A stretch of DNA of 14,554 bases from an uncultured Bermanella sp. (GCA_913054445.1 CAJXIK010000021.1:1-14554); one strand, 5' to 3'; shown: positions 7,474-14,392, counted from the first letter of the stretch. Numbers and translations: made by a program. Notes: generated from the letters alone by a model not told the origin.

Positions 7474-7491
7474 GGGGCCATCGAGTCAAAC

Positions 7492-8298
7492 ATGTCAAAA
7501 ATTATCGTCGTTACCTCAGGCAAGGGGGGAGTGGGTAAGACCACGACCAGTGCCGCCATCAGTACCGGTTTGGCCATGAAGGGCCACAAGACAGTGGTCA
7601 TCGATTTTGACGTGGGCCTGCGTAACCTAGATTTAATCATGGGTTGCGAGCGCCGAGTAGTATACGACTTCGTGAACGTCATCAATGGCGAGGCCAACCT
7701 CAAACAAACCCTCATCAAAGACAAGCGCACCGACAACCTGTACATCTTACCCGCCTCGCAGACCCGAGATAAAGATGCACTCTCCATCGAGGGGGTGGGC
7801 AAGATTTTAGATGAATTACGTCAAGAGTTTGAGTTCATCATCTGCGACAGCCCAGCTGGCATCGAGAAAGGCGCACAGATGGCCCTCTATTTTGCCGACG
7901 AGGCCATCATCGTCACCAACCCAGAGGTAAGCTCGGTGCGTGACAGCGACCGCATCCTCGGTATCTTGCAAAGCAAGAGCCGTAAGGCCGAAAACGGCGA
8001 GGCGGTGAAAGAGCACTTATTATTAACTCGCTACAATCCGCAGCGTGTAGACGACGGCGAGATGCTCAGCGTCAACGATGTTGAAGAAATTTTAGCGGTG
8101 GACTTACTAGGCGTGATTCCTGAGTCTCAGGACGTGCTAAAAGCCTCTAATCAGGGCAGCCCCATCATATTGAATGACAAGAGTGATGCCGGTGCCGCCT
8201 ACAGCGATGCCGTGGCCCGCTTAGTGGGCGAAGCGGTTGCTCATCGATTCTTAGAAGCGCAGAAGAAAAGTTTCTTAGCACGCGTATTTGGAGGCTAA
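7492..8298 (+). CDS. minD: Septum site-determining ATPase MinD
   Basis: A 268-residue ParA/MinD-type P-loop ATPase. The deviant Walker A motif is KGGVGKTT with Lys11 and Lys16, the switch I Asp is Asp40 (VVIDFDVGLRN), and the Walker B/switch II region is CDSPAGIEKGAQ with Asp119. The C-terminal amphipathic membrane-targeting helix (KKSFLARVFGG) is intact. In its ATP form MinD dimerises on the inner membrane, recruits MinC to block FtsZ assembly, and is released when MinE stimulates hydrolysis. Length and motifs are typical. The start ATG has only a weak Shine-Dalgarno. The final Gly-Gly codons form the minE ribosome-binding site, and minE begins 1 bp after the stop, implying coupled translation. 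Confidence 0.98.
   Translation: MSKIIVVTSGKGGVGKTTTSAAISTGLAMKGHKTVVIDFDVGLRNLDLIMGCERRVVYDFVNVINGEANLKQTLIKDKRTDNLYILPASQTRDKDALSIEGVGKILDELRQEFEFIICDSPAGIEKGAQMALYFADEAIIVTNPEVSSVRDSDRILGILQSKSRKAENGEAVKEHLLLTRYNPQRVDDGEMLSVNDVEEILAVDLLGVIPESQDVLKASNQGSPIILNDKSDAGAAYSDAVARLVGEAVAHRFLEAQKKSFLARVFGG
8290..8294 (+). promoter_or_regulatory. minE ribosome-binding site inside the end of minD
   Basis: GGAGG lies 5 bp before the minE ATG (8300) and within the last two sense codons of minD (GGA GGC). It decides the minE start at 8300 over the in-frame TTG at 8288. Confidence 0.8.
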
Positions 8299-8299
8299 C

Positions 8300-8548
8300 A
8301 TGGGATTGTTCGGCTATTTCAAAGAAGACACTAAGGCCACTGCATCTGTGGCCAAAGAACGCTTACAGATATTAATTGCCCATGAGCGCAATCAGCGCAA
8401 TGCCCCTGATTTCTTGCCCGCCTTGCAAAGAGAGATCATGGCGGTGGTGGCCAAGTATGTGAACATTGTAGACGAAGATATTCAGGTGCAAGTAGAAAAT
8501 CAGGATCAGCTGTCGGTCTTGGAGCTGAATATCACCCTGCCTAACTAA
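8300..8548 (+). CDS. minE: Cell division topological specificity factor MinE
   Basis: An 82-residue MinE. The N-terminal MGLFGYF is the membrane-targeting segment. Residues about 13-28 (ATASVAKERLQILIAH) form the MinD-binding, ATPase-stimulating helix with the conserved KERLQI core. The C-terminal dimerisation domain contains LPALQREIMAVVAKYV and ends in LSVLELNITLP, as in the family. MinE drives MinD off the membrane and creates the pole-to-pole oscillation that leaves midcell free for FtsZ. The gene is last in the min group. The 134-bp gap to the convergent gene at 8970 contains REP-like elements but no U-tract terminator. Confidence 0.97.
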   Translation: MGLFGYFKEDTKATASVAKERLQILIAHERNQRNAPDFLPALQREIMAVVAKYVNIVDEDIQVQVENQDQLSVLELNITLPN

Positions 8549-8569
8549 TCATATGCGTGGTTGCTCTGG

Positions 8570-8592
8570 TCGCGCACGGGGTGCGCTCCTAC
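8570..8592 (-). repeat. REP-like palindrome, copy A
   Basis: Read on the minus strand: head GTAGGAG, stem CGCAC/GTGCG, loop CCC, tail CGA (stem arms at 8572-8577 and 8581-8586 on the plus strand). A GTAG head followed by a short palindrome is the layout of REP sequences moved by REP-associated tyrosine transposases. It is placed head-to-head with copy B. Confidence 0.65.
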
Positions 8593-8596
8593 GTAC

Positions 8597-8619
8597 GTAC
8601 GAGGCCACCCCGTGGCCGA
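8597..8619 (+). repeat. REP-like palindrome, copy B
   Basis: Head GTACGAG, stem GCCAC/GTGGC, loop CCC, tail CGA. It has the same 23-nt layout as copy A but a different stem sequence that keeps perfect pairing. It starts 4 bp from copy A in opposite orientation, making a BIME-like pair between the convergent ends of minE and the 95-residue gene. Confidence 0.65.
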
Positions 8620-8664
8620 CCCCACACTCCCTAGCCGACCCCACACCCCTAGCCGACCTCGTAC
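8615..8664. repeat. Degenerate tandem repeat ending in an inverted REP head
   Basis: Unit 1 (8615-8633, GCCGACCCCACACTCCCTA) and unit 2 (8634-8651, the same with one base missing) are near-identical. A third, partial unit (GCCGACC) runs into CCTCGTAC (8657-8664), the exact reverse complement of the GTACGAGG head of copy B. This looks like duplicated and decayed REP material. Confidence 0.5.
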
Positions 8665-8682
8665 CCTATTACAAAACTACCT

Positions 8683-8970
8683 CTAATTAAACGTCGCAGG
8701 GTCGATCCAACGCCCCAACGAGCGGCGGTCTATCATCAATCCATCTTTATGCTCGACATAACGAAACACCACTATCTCGCCAATTTCCACCCCTAGGTCT
8801 GTGCTATCAGACTCGTAACGATAATCCTGACCATCAATGTGCAGGGTATGACGGTAGTATTCAGGCTTACCCACCCACTCGATGAAAGGGCCTTCGCTTG
8901 ACACTGCCTGAAACTCACCCTTGCCTTGAAGCTTCTGGACCTTCTTGCGACGGAATCCACCTTGAGCCAT
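8683..8970 (-). CDS. Uncharacterised small protein, 95 residues
   Basis: I do not recognise this family. A basic N-terminal segment (GGFRRKKVQKLQGK) is followed by what looks like an all-beta domain of short alternating strands (HTLHIDGQDYRYES, IGEIVVFRYVEHK), with a tail GRWIDPATFN. The basic tail plus small barrel-like pattern recalls nucleic-acid-binding folds such as OB or SH3 barrels, but this is only an impression. The ATG at 8970 has a good Shine-Dalgarno (AGGGGA, about 6 bp upstream) and a well-formed promoter (9013-9041) shared back-to-back with the parvulin gene. No signal peptide or membrane segment is seen. The REP cluster follows its stop. Confidence 0.75.
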   Translation of the reverse strand: MAQGGFRRKKVQKLQGKGEFQAVSSEGPFIEWVGKPEYYRHTLHIDGQDYRYESDSTDLGVEIGEIVVFRYVEHKDGLMIDRRSLGRWIDPATFN

Positions 8971-9012
8971 GTACTTCCCCTACCATGTTATGTGTGTAAA
9001 TTTGGGCGACGG

Positions 9013-9041
9013 ATTTTAACGAGCCATGGGCTAATAGTCTA
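9013..9041 (-). promoter_or_regulatory. Promoter of the 95-residue gene
   Basis: On the minus strand, TAGACT (complement of 9036-9041) and TAAAAT (complement of 9013-9018) are separated by exactly 17 bp. The -35 box lies inside the palindrome AGTCTAGACT (9036-9045) that also supplies the opposite promoter's -35. Confidence 0.4.
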
Positions 9042-9068
9042 GACTGTAAATAGCGTGCATATCATTAT
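9040..9068 (+). promoter_or_regulatory. Promoter of the parvulin gene
   Basis: TAGACT (9040-9045) and CATTAT (9063-9068) are separated by 17 bp. Each is a 4/6 match. TATCAT (9060-9065) is a better -10 but would leave only 14 bp. The predicted start near 9075 gives a leader of about 16 nt carrying AAGGAG. Confidence 0.35.
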
Positions 9069-9090
9069 TTAATTCGCACAAGGAGCGTGC

Positions 9091-9357
9091 ATGATTGCCA
9101 GACACATCTTATTAAAAACCAAGTATCTGCTACCTACTATCTTGCAGGCCCTGCAACAGGGCGGCGACTTCGCACAGCTGGCGCGGGAACACAGCGCCTG
9201 CCCCAGCGGGCAAAATGGGGGAGATTGGGGAAACTTAGACAAGCAGGTGCTGCCTGAGAATATACTGCGGGCCCTCAGCGAGGCCACCATAGGCGGGGTG
9301 GTGGGGCCCATTGAGAGCCGCCACGGGTTGCATATTATTAAGCTGGAAGGCGAGTAG
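9091..9357 (+). CDS. Minimal PpiC-type parvulin peptidyl-prolyl isomerase
   Basis: An 88-residue stand-alone parvulin domain without signal peptide, so cytoplasmic, close in size to Escherichia coli PpiC (about 93 residues). It catalyses cis-trans isomerisation of prolyl bonds. Conserved elements are ARHILLK (His5), GGDFAQLAREHSACPSG with the central Cys37, GGDWGNL, and GPIESRHGLHIIKL with His81. Pocket positions differ from the usual pattern: GGDLG-F appears as GGDWGNL, and the aromatic before GYH is replaced by Arg-His. AAGGAG (9080-9085) fixes the start. It is divergent from the 95-residue gene and convergent with trxB across a REP-rich gap. Assignment to the family is firm; the symbol ppiC is plausible but not certain. 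Confidence 0.88.
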   Translation: MIARHILLKTKYLLPTILQALQQGGDFAQLAREHSACPSGQNGGDWGNLDKQVLPENILRALSEATIGGVVGPIESRHGLHIIKLEGE

Positions 9358-9362
9358 AGGAA

Positions 9363-9380
9363 TCGGCCACAGGGTGGCTA
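9363..9380 (-). repeat. Degraded REP-like palindrome, copy D
   Basis: Read on the minus strand, stem GCCAC/GTGGC with loop CCT and tail CGA are present, the same stem as copy B, but the GTAC/GTAG head has been lost. It is head-to-head with copy C, repeating the arrangement seen at 8570-8619. Confidence 0.45.
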
Positions 9381-9390
9381 GGGGATTTCG

Positions 9391-9413
9391 GTACGAGGGC
9401 AGCCCCTGCCCGA
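9391..9413 (+). repeat. REP-like palindrome, copy C
   Basis: Head GTACGAG, stem GGCAG/CTGCC, loop CCC, tail CGA. The 18 bp at 9395-9412 are the exact reverse complement of 14507-14524, so this copy and the one near the right edge belong to the same subfamily. Confidence 0.7.
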
Positions 9414-9414
9414 G

Positions 9415-9506
9415 TCTTTTGGCAGCCCCTCGGCAATTGCTCCTGCATTGCCCTATTACCCACATCCCTGTGGGCATGCCCTAATCTTTTGCCAGCCTCA
9501 GCAATT
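9415..9506 (+). repeat. Imperfect direct repeats flanking a hairpin, ppiC-trxB gap
   Basis: TCTTTTGGCAGCCCCTCGGC plus AATT (9415-9438) recurs about 70 bp later as a 22-nt variant (9485-9506, TCTTTTGCCAGCCTCAGC plus AATT). Between them lie the hairpins GGCAAT/ATTGCC (9432-9437 with 9447-9452) and CCCACA-TCCC-TGTGGG (9459-9474). The second is a perfect 6-bp stem and may help end the convergent transcripts, though no U-tract follows. Confidence 0.4.
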
Positions 9507-9534
9507 ATGTGCGCCCCCCCAAAAGCAACCCAAG

Positions 9535-10488
9535 CTATTCGGCCAAATCATCCAAGTAACGCTCGGCATCCAGCGCCGCCATGCAGCCAGTACCAGCAGA
9601 GGTAATCGCCTGACGGTAAATATGATCCATCACATCACCGGCGGCAAACACCCCTTCCTTACTGGTGAGAGTGGCATTGCCCTGCGAGCCGCTCTGTACC
9701 TTCAGGTAGCCGTTGTGCATGTCCAGCTGACCGGCAAAGATCTCGGTATTTGGGGTATGACCTATGGCCACAAACACACCGTCTACGGCTATTTCGCTGG
9801 TTTCACCGTTCTGGCTATTCTTGATGCGCATGCCGGTGACGCCCATGTCGTCACCCAAGACTTCGTCTAGCTCATTGAAGTAGTGAATCTCGATGTTGCC
9901 GGTCTTGGCACGCTCGAGCAGCTTGTCCGATAGTATCTTTTCGCTACGGAAACTATCACGACGATGAATCACATGTACCTTGCTGGCGATATTGGCCAAG
10001 TAAAGAGCCTCCTCCACCGCAGTATTACCACCACCTATAACCGCCACCGCCTTGTTCTTGTAGAAGAAACCATCGCAGGTAGCACAGGCAGACACCCCTT
10101 TGCCCTTAAAGGCTTCTTCACTCTCTAGGCCCAAGTACTGAGCGCTGGCTCCGGTGCAGATGATCAGCGCGTCACAGGTGTAAACACCTTGATCGCCGGT
10201 GAGGGTGTAAGGCTTCTTGCTAAGATCCACATCGTTGATGTGATCAAACAAGATCTCGGTATTGAAGCGCTCGGCGTGGGCCTGCATGCGCTGCATCAAT
10301 TCAGGGCCCTGCAAGCCTTCTACGTCACCTGGCCAGTTATCCACCTCTGTGGTGGTGGTTAATTGGCCACCCATCTGCATGCCGGTAATGACCACAGGAT
10401 TTAAGTTGGCACGGGCAGCGTACACCGCCGCCGTGTAACCGGCTGGGCCTGAACCTAAGATAAGCAATTTAATATGACGATCGGACAT
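9535..10488 (-). CDS. trxB: Thioredoxin reductase
   Basis: A 317-residue low-molecular-weight flavoprotein that passes electrons from NADPH through FAD to thioredoxin in the cytoplasm. Visible are the FAD-binding GSGPAGYTAAVYAARANL (12-29), GGQLTTTTEVDNWPG (40-54), the redox-active CATC (Cys135 and Cys138), the NADPH-binding GGGNTAVEEALYL (152-164) with HRRDSFRSEK after it, and the C-terminal FAD motif GVFAAGDV (279-286). The length agrees with E. coli TrxB (321). The ATG at 10488 is chosen because AAGGAG lies 6 bp upstream and the product starts MSDRHIKLLILGSGPAG; an upstream extension to 10542 has no homology. An imperfect inverted repeat lies 26-56 bp upstream of the start. The gene is convergent with the parvulin gene. 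Confidence 0.97.
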   Translation of the reverse strand: MSDRHIKLLILGSGPAGYTAAVYAARANLNPVVITGMQMGGQLTTTTEVDNWPGDVEGLQGPELMQRMQAHAERFNTEILFDHINDVDLSKKPYTLTGDQGVYTCDALIICTGASAQYLGLESEEAFKGKGVSACATCDGFFYKNKAVAVIGGGNTAVEEALYLANIASKVHVIHRRDSFRSEKILSDKLLERAKTGNIEIHYFNELDEVLGDDMGVTGMRIKNSQNGETSEIAVDGVFVAIGHTPNTEIFAGQLDMHNGYLKVQSGSQGNATLTSKEGVFAAGDVMDHIYRQAITSAGTGCMAALDAERYLDDLAE

Positions 10489-10825
10489 GTGACTCTCCTT
10501 AAAAATAAAAGCAATTTGGCAATATCTTAAAGGATATTCCAAATGGCCCTTTAGCGCTCTTAATATGGGGACAAGTACTGAAAACTCAAGCTAGGCACTA
10601 TAGCAAATAGCGGCCCAACGAGACCATGAAAAAAGCCTATGTCCCGTGCATGGCATTTTCACTTAACCTAAAACTTTCCCTATTTAGTGACATACCGTTC
10701 TAAGAAATGAAGGCAACCTACCATTTGTTAAAAGCAGGTCAAAAACGCCGTGCTCATGAGGCAAAGCGGTAAATCTTGTCTAATCTGATTAATGCGATGA
10801 ATCACTTAATTCGAAGGACGTGAAG
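10489..10825. other. Long divergent intergenic region, trxB to lipoprotein gene
   Basis: These 337 bp separate two divergent genes. The trxB-proximal end holds the Shine-Dalgarno and the inverted repeat at 10514-10544. The lipoprotein-proximal end holds AAGGA (10814-10818) 7 bp before ATG 10826. In the middle I find no RNA gene and no convincing promoter pair for the lipoprotein gene: TTGTCT (10776-10781) and TTGTTA (10725-10730) could be -35 boxes but lack matching -10 boxes. A 25-codon open frame at 10626-10703 has no good ribosome-binding site. Confidence 0.5.
10514..10544. repeat. Inverted repeat upstream of trxB
   Basis: The left arm ATTTGG-C-AATATC (10514-10526) pairs with the right arm GATATT-CCAAAT (10533-10544): 12 pairs, one bulged C, and a 6-nt centre TTAAAG. 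It lies 26-56 bp upstream of the trxB ATG, where an operator, or a leader hairpin if transcription starts upstream, would be expected. Confidence 0.5.
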
Positions 10826-13800
10826 ATGAAAACACAAAATTTAATACTAACCGCCCTGCTATCGGGCACACTGTTGGTGGGGGGCTGCTTCCATGATTCG
10901 GATGAAGCCAAGGCCGCAGCCCAAGCTCTGCTGGACGGCTATGCCGAAGAAGAGGCCAAAAAAGAGGTCTCCACCAGCGATGCCTTAGTCAAAGATTACA
11001 TTGAAGATGAGTCGAGCAAAACCAACTCTGCCAACGCACTGGGGGATGCCGATGCCAACATAGGCGGCGAAATAGCGGTAGACAGCTTCAACCGTAGCCT
11101 GGCCAAAATGGCGTCCCGTAGCAGGAGTGGGCGTGCCCAACTTACCGCCCGGGTGGTGGCCGATATAGCCACCAGCGATTTTACCGTATATTTTATTAGC
11201 GGTAATGGTACAAAAATAGCGCTGGACGTTCCCGCCAGCAACATTACCATCCGTAAAATTGCGTCAGGTAACACCCAGTTTGTGATCTCAGGGGTCGGCT
11301 CTGGCGTCAACTATATAGTAGAGGTGAACGTCACCGTGGATGGCACGGCCATTAGCTTACAATCTGTGGCCTTCATTCCAGCAGGGCAAACCCGCTCAGA
11401 GAAAACCACCATAGATCCAATTAGTACGGTGATCGCCGAGGCGGTACAGGCGCAAGTGACCGATGACTTCTTTGACACGGGCGGCGATACCTTCTCACAA
11501 ACGTATATAAGCGACCTGCGAGACACCCTAGTGGCGGTAGTGACCGAAGTAATTGCCAGCGACCCCAATGTAACCCTCGCCCAATTTGAGACCGCCCTTA
11601 ACTCCAGCGAAGGCGTAACGGATTTAGTCACCAAACTACTGAACAACGATGAAGTGAGTGACAGCCTTGGCACCCTAGAAGTGGCCGCTAAGGTAGAAGC
11701 CAATGAGGTGCCAGACGAGATCGCAAGTGGTGACGCGGGGCAAACCCAGGCCCGTGACATTATCAAAGAGTTGTTCACCGAAAATGACGAAGACGACGAT
11801 GACCCGACCCCACAATTTGTGATCGACTTCTTTGGTGATGAATACCAAACGGGGACCCTTCAATCCATTGACGCAATATTTAATGCCATCTTTAGTGGCG
11901 TTATCTTCGCGGATGGCGTTGATTTTTCTGATATCAGCAAGGCTGGCGCACTGGAGGCCTTCACCAATGAGTTAGCCGCGGTTTACGGCATAATTAATTC
12001 CATTGCCACCTTAGAAGCCAGTGATGATGCGGCAGATCAAGCCCTGCTAAAAGAACAGCGTGCGCAAATAGCCGACTTTCAATTATTTTTAAGCATTTTC
12101 CCGGTCAGCCGCAAGGATGACTGGCTAACCCTATCGGGTAATAGCCAACTAAACGTGCCCCAGGCCATCACCCTGATCTTTTATACGCTAGGTGACTATT
12201 TGGATAATTTAACCTCCAGTGTAACGGTAAATGGTCAACCCGTAGATGCGGTAGAGGATTGGGAACCTGATAATTTATTCAAATTATACGGCCTTATCAT
12301 TGACCGAGATGACCCTGATTTTGTTGAAGTCGAAGGTCAGTTTGATGAATACGCCAACCTGGAAGTGAACTGGTTAGAGCTACATGCCGGACAAGTTTGG
12401 GTGGGGGATCTACAGGATCATGTGGATGTACTGAGTGTATTTACCTGTGTGGATGCCTTCCCCATGGAGCTGTTTAATATCACTAAGGTTAGCCTCAGCT
12501 ACACCACATCAACCGGCACCTCCATGGACATAGACCTGAGAAAGGAATCGGAATTTCCCCGTTATAACGAAAATGGTGACCTCTTCTTAGACGATATGGC
12601 TAATCAGGATGGCCATGTGGATACCTGTTATGCGGTGAACCCTTGGGGTGAGAGCGATCTACTGGCTCTGCAGAGTGCCTTTACCAATACCGATGGCTCA
12701 CCAAGGTGGGACGATATCTGGAACGAGTTATACGATAAAGATAATATCATCACCGATTTTGCCATCGGTACTAGTAACTACGTCATCGCCGTAGAGTATG
12801 AAAAAGACGGTGTCGTACAAACCGCTTACAGCAATAATTTTGATAAGACCATCATCACAGGCCTACAAGACCTTACCGCCCGCTTTACCAGCCCATTAGG
12901 CCTACCTCCCTTCCCCAGCAACAGTGCCTCATCCGCTGAATGGGACGCTTTCAATATTGCCCAAGATAACTTCGCCATGACCACCTTCACCACCGGTGAT
13001 TTAGTGACCTTTGCGTGGGATGCTCCCGCCGAGCTGGCCGCCGCCCTGACCGCCATAAACTCAGACGGACTAAATGTGGTGGCGGTTTACAACCTAGATG
13101 TAGGTCGCGATGTGTGTGGCGATGACCCTGCAACCCCAGAGGTGGAAGAATATTGCCGTTGGATGCCTATCTATAGTACTTGGCAAGACAACACTCAGAT
13201 CACAGGTACCACGTTTGAACTACCTGCAACCGCCAAGGCCATGCTAACCGAACTTGCCATAAGCGATACACCTTATCAAGTGAGCCTCGGCATAGACTTT
13301 ATCGACACTGAAACTGGCGAATACTTTGGCAACGGTGGCTGGACCCAGGCCCCATTCCGCGTGGGTGCCGAGCTGGATCTAAGCGCCACCTTCGATATCA
13401 CTGGCACCGTAATCGGCGCGCCGGATACTAACTTCACCGACGATCAAGGTGTGCCTTATCCACTATCCATGTACAAGGTGGCCGTGGTGCAAGAAAGCTG
13501 CTCCGAAGACACGGATGCCGAGCCATTTACCGATACCTATTTTGATGAAGAACTGGGTCAGTTTGTGCAGGTGGAATACTTCCCCTGGATATGTAGCTCT
13601 ACCTCACTGGCGATCTCAACCGTCAGCGACACCGGCACATACCTGCTACAGCCCACCTTGCAGGCACTGATGAGCAATAGTCAGGACAGCTGGATTGATA
13701 TCCGCCTGTTTATCGATGCCAACGACAACGACCTCATAGATCAAGGCACGGAAGCAAACAACTATTTCTGGGAGCCTCAGTTCTGGAGCCAGGACGGCGT

Positions 13801-14392
13801 CAACTTTAATAGTTGGGGCGGTGTGCTACGCATCAGTCACTTTGGTGCCTGTGACGAGAATGGATGTGGTGACTTCTCTGAAGAGATCATCATTCCAGGT
13901 GCAAGCTATGCCGGTCCGAGCTTTAACCTAACCATGGCCGGGCCTGGCGGTGGCAATGGCGATGATGATGATGACTTTGCGCCCAATATCAATGCCTTCT
14001 TCCTCCCTGGTGCCACAGTGGGTGAGCACGCCTTAGAATGGAACTTGGGCCCCACCATCAATGCCAGTGATGTCACAGGGTTTACCGTCATACTGTTTGA
14101 AGTTGACCCTTCTGCCCAGGAGCCAGAACCTCTAGCCGCCGTGTTGGTCAATGTGCCCGCTACCATGGGCACTATCAACATCAATCAAATGCTCAACCCA
14201 AGCGGCGATATAGTCGATATTACCGCCCAGGTATTGAGTGATGTGAGTGCAGAGGAAGGGTTAACCATTCAGGTACTAACCGTATTGGACGCCACCAAAA
14301 CCTATGTGTGGATTGTAGAGGCATTCAATGCAGAAGATGATGTCATTGGTGAGTCCAATGATATTGTGATTATTCCGCAGCCTGCCAACTAA
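10826..14392 (+). CDS. Large acidic surface or periplasmic lipoprotein, unknown function
   Basis: An 1188-residue lipoprotein. The signal peptide MKTQNLILTALLSGTLLVGGC has a lipobox (VGG-Cys21); residue +2 is Phe, not Asp, so outer-membrane sorting is expected. It is strongly acidic. Two Asp-rich stretches, DEDDDDP (about 322) and GDDDDDF (about 1045), look like linkers splitting it into an N-terminal part, a long centre and a C-terminal module of about 140 residues resembling a fibronectin-III-like beta sandwich (ending TYVWIVEAFNAEDDVIGES). DANDNDLID (about 964-972) looks like a calcium-binding loop. After the lipid Cys only eight Cys occur, in four close pairs (541/601, 764/777, 892/923, 1009/1014), suggesting disulfides. 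AAGGA sits 7 bp before ATG 10826, which is favoured over GTG 10820. I do not recognise the family and see no enzymatic motif. Confidence 0.85.
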   Translation: MKTQNLILTALLSGTLLVGGCFHDSDEAKAAAQALLDGYAEEEAKKEVSTSDALVKDYIEDESSKTNSANALGDADANIGGEIAVDSFNRSLAKMASRSRSGRAQLTARVVADIATSDFTVYFISGNGTKIALDVPASNITIRKIASGNTQFVISGVGSGVNYIVEVNVTVDGTAISLQSVAFIPAGQTRSEKTTIDPISTVIAEAVQAQVTDDFFDTGGDTFSQTYISDLRDTLVAVVTEVIASDPNVTLAQFETALNSSEGVTDLVTKLLNNDEVSDSLGTLEVAAKVEANEVPDEIASGDAGQTQARDIIKELFTENDEDDDDPTPQFVIDFFGDEYQTGTLQSIDAIFNAIFSGVIFADGVDFSDISKAGALEAFTNELAAVYGIINSIATLEASDDAADQALLKEQRAQIADFQLFLSIFPVSRKDDWLTLSGNSQLNVPQAITLIFYTLGDYLDNLTSSVTVNGQPVDAVEDWEPDNLFKLYGLIIDRDDPDFVEVEGQFDEYANLEVNWLELHAGQVWVGDLQDHVDVLSVFTCVDAFPMELFNITKVSLSYTTSTGTSMDIDLRKESEFPRYNENGDLFLDDMANQDGHVDTCYAVNPWGESDLLALQSAFTNTDGSPRWDDIWNELYDKDNIITDFAIGTSNYVIAVEYEKDGVVQTAYSNNFDKTIITGLQDLTARFTSPLGLPPFPSNSASSAEWDAFNIAQDNFAMTTFTTGDLVTFAWDAPAELAAALTAINSDGLNVVAVYNLDVGRDVCGDDPATPEVEEYCRWMPIYSTWQDNTQITGTTFELPATAKAMLTELAISDTPYQVSLGIDFIDTETGEYFGNGGWTQAPFRVGAELDLSATFDITGTVIGAPDTNFTDDQGVPYPLSMYKVAVVQESCSEDTDAEPFTDTYFDEELGQFVQVEYFPWICSSTSLAISTVSDTGTYLLQPTLQALMSNSQDSWIDIRLFIDANDNDLIDQGTEANNYFWEPQFWSQDGVNFNSWGGVLRISHFGACDENGCGDFSEEIIIPGASYAGPSFNLTMAGPGGGNGDDDDDFAPNINAFFLPGATVGEHALEWNLGPTINASDVTGFTVILFEVDPSAQEPEPLAAVLVNVPATMGTININQMLNPSGDIVDITAQVLSDVSAEEGLTIQVLTVLDATKTYVWIVEAFNAEDDVIGESNDIVIIPQPAN

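Noticed and set aside
7443..7802. 119-codon minus-strand frame opposite minD
   Set aside because: It lies entirely over the 5' part of minD and its leader, has Arg- and Ser-rich shadow composition, and no ribosome-binding site.
8549..8682. CRISPR-like array from the repeated GCCGACCCCACAC units
   Set aside because: There are only two full units of 18-19 bp, directly adjacent with no spacers and no cas genes; decayed REP material fits better.
9459..9474. Intrinsic terminator for ppiC or trxB at the hairpin CCCACA-TCCC-TGTGGG
   Set aside because: The stem is perfect but only 6 bp, and no T-run follows on either strand, so I list it as a hairpin only.
10626..10703. 25-codon open frame starting MKKAYVPCMAF in the trxB-lipoprotein gap
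   Set aside because: It starts plausibly, but no Shine-Dalgarno sequence or promoter precedes it. A frame this short is expected by chance in 337 bp.
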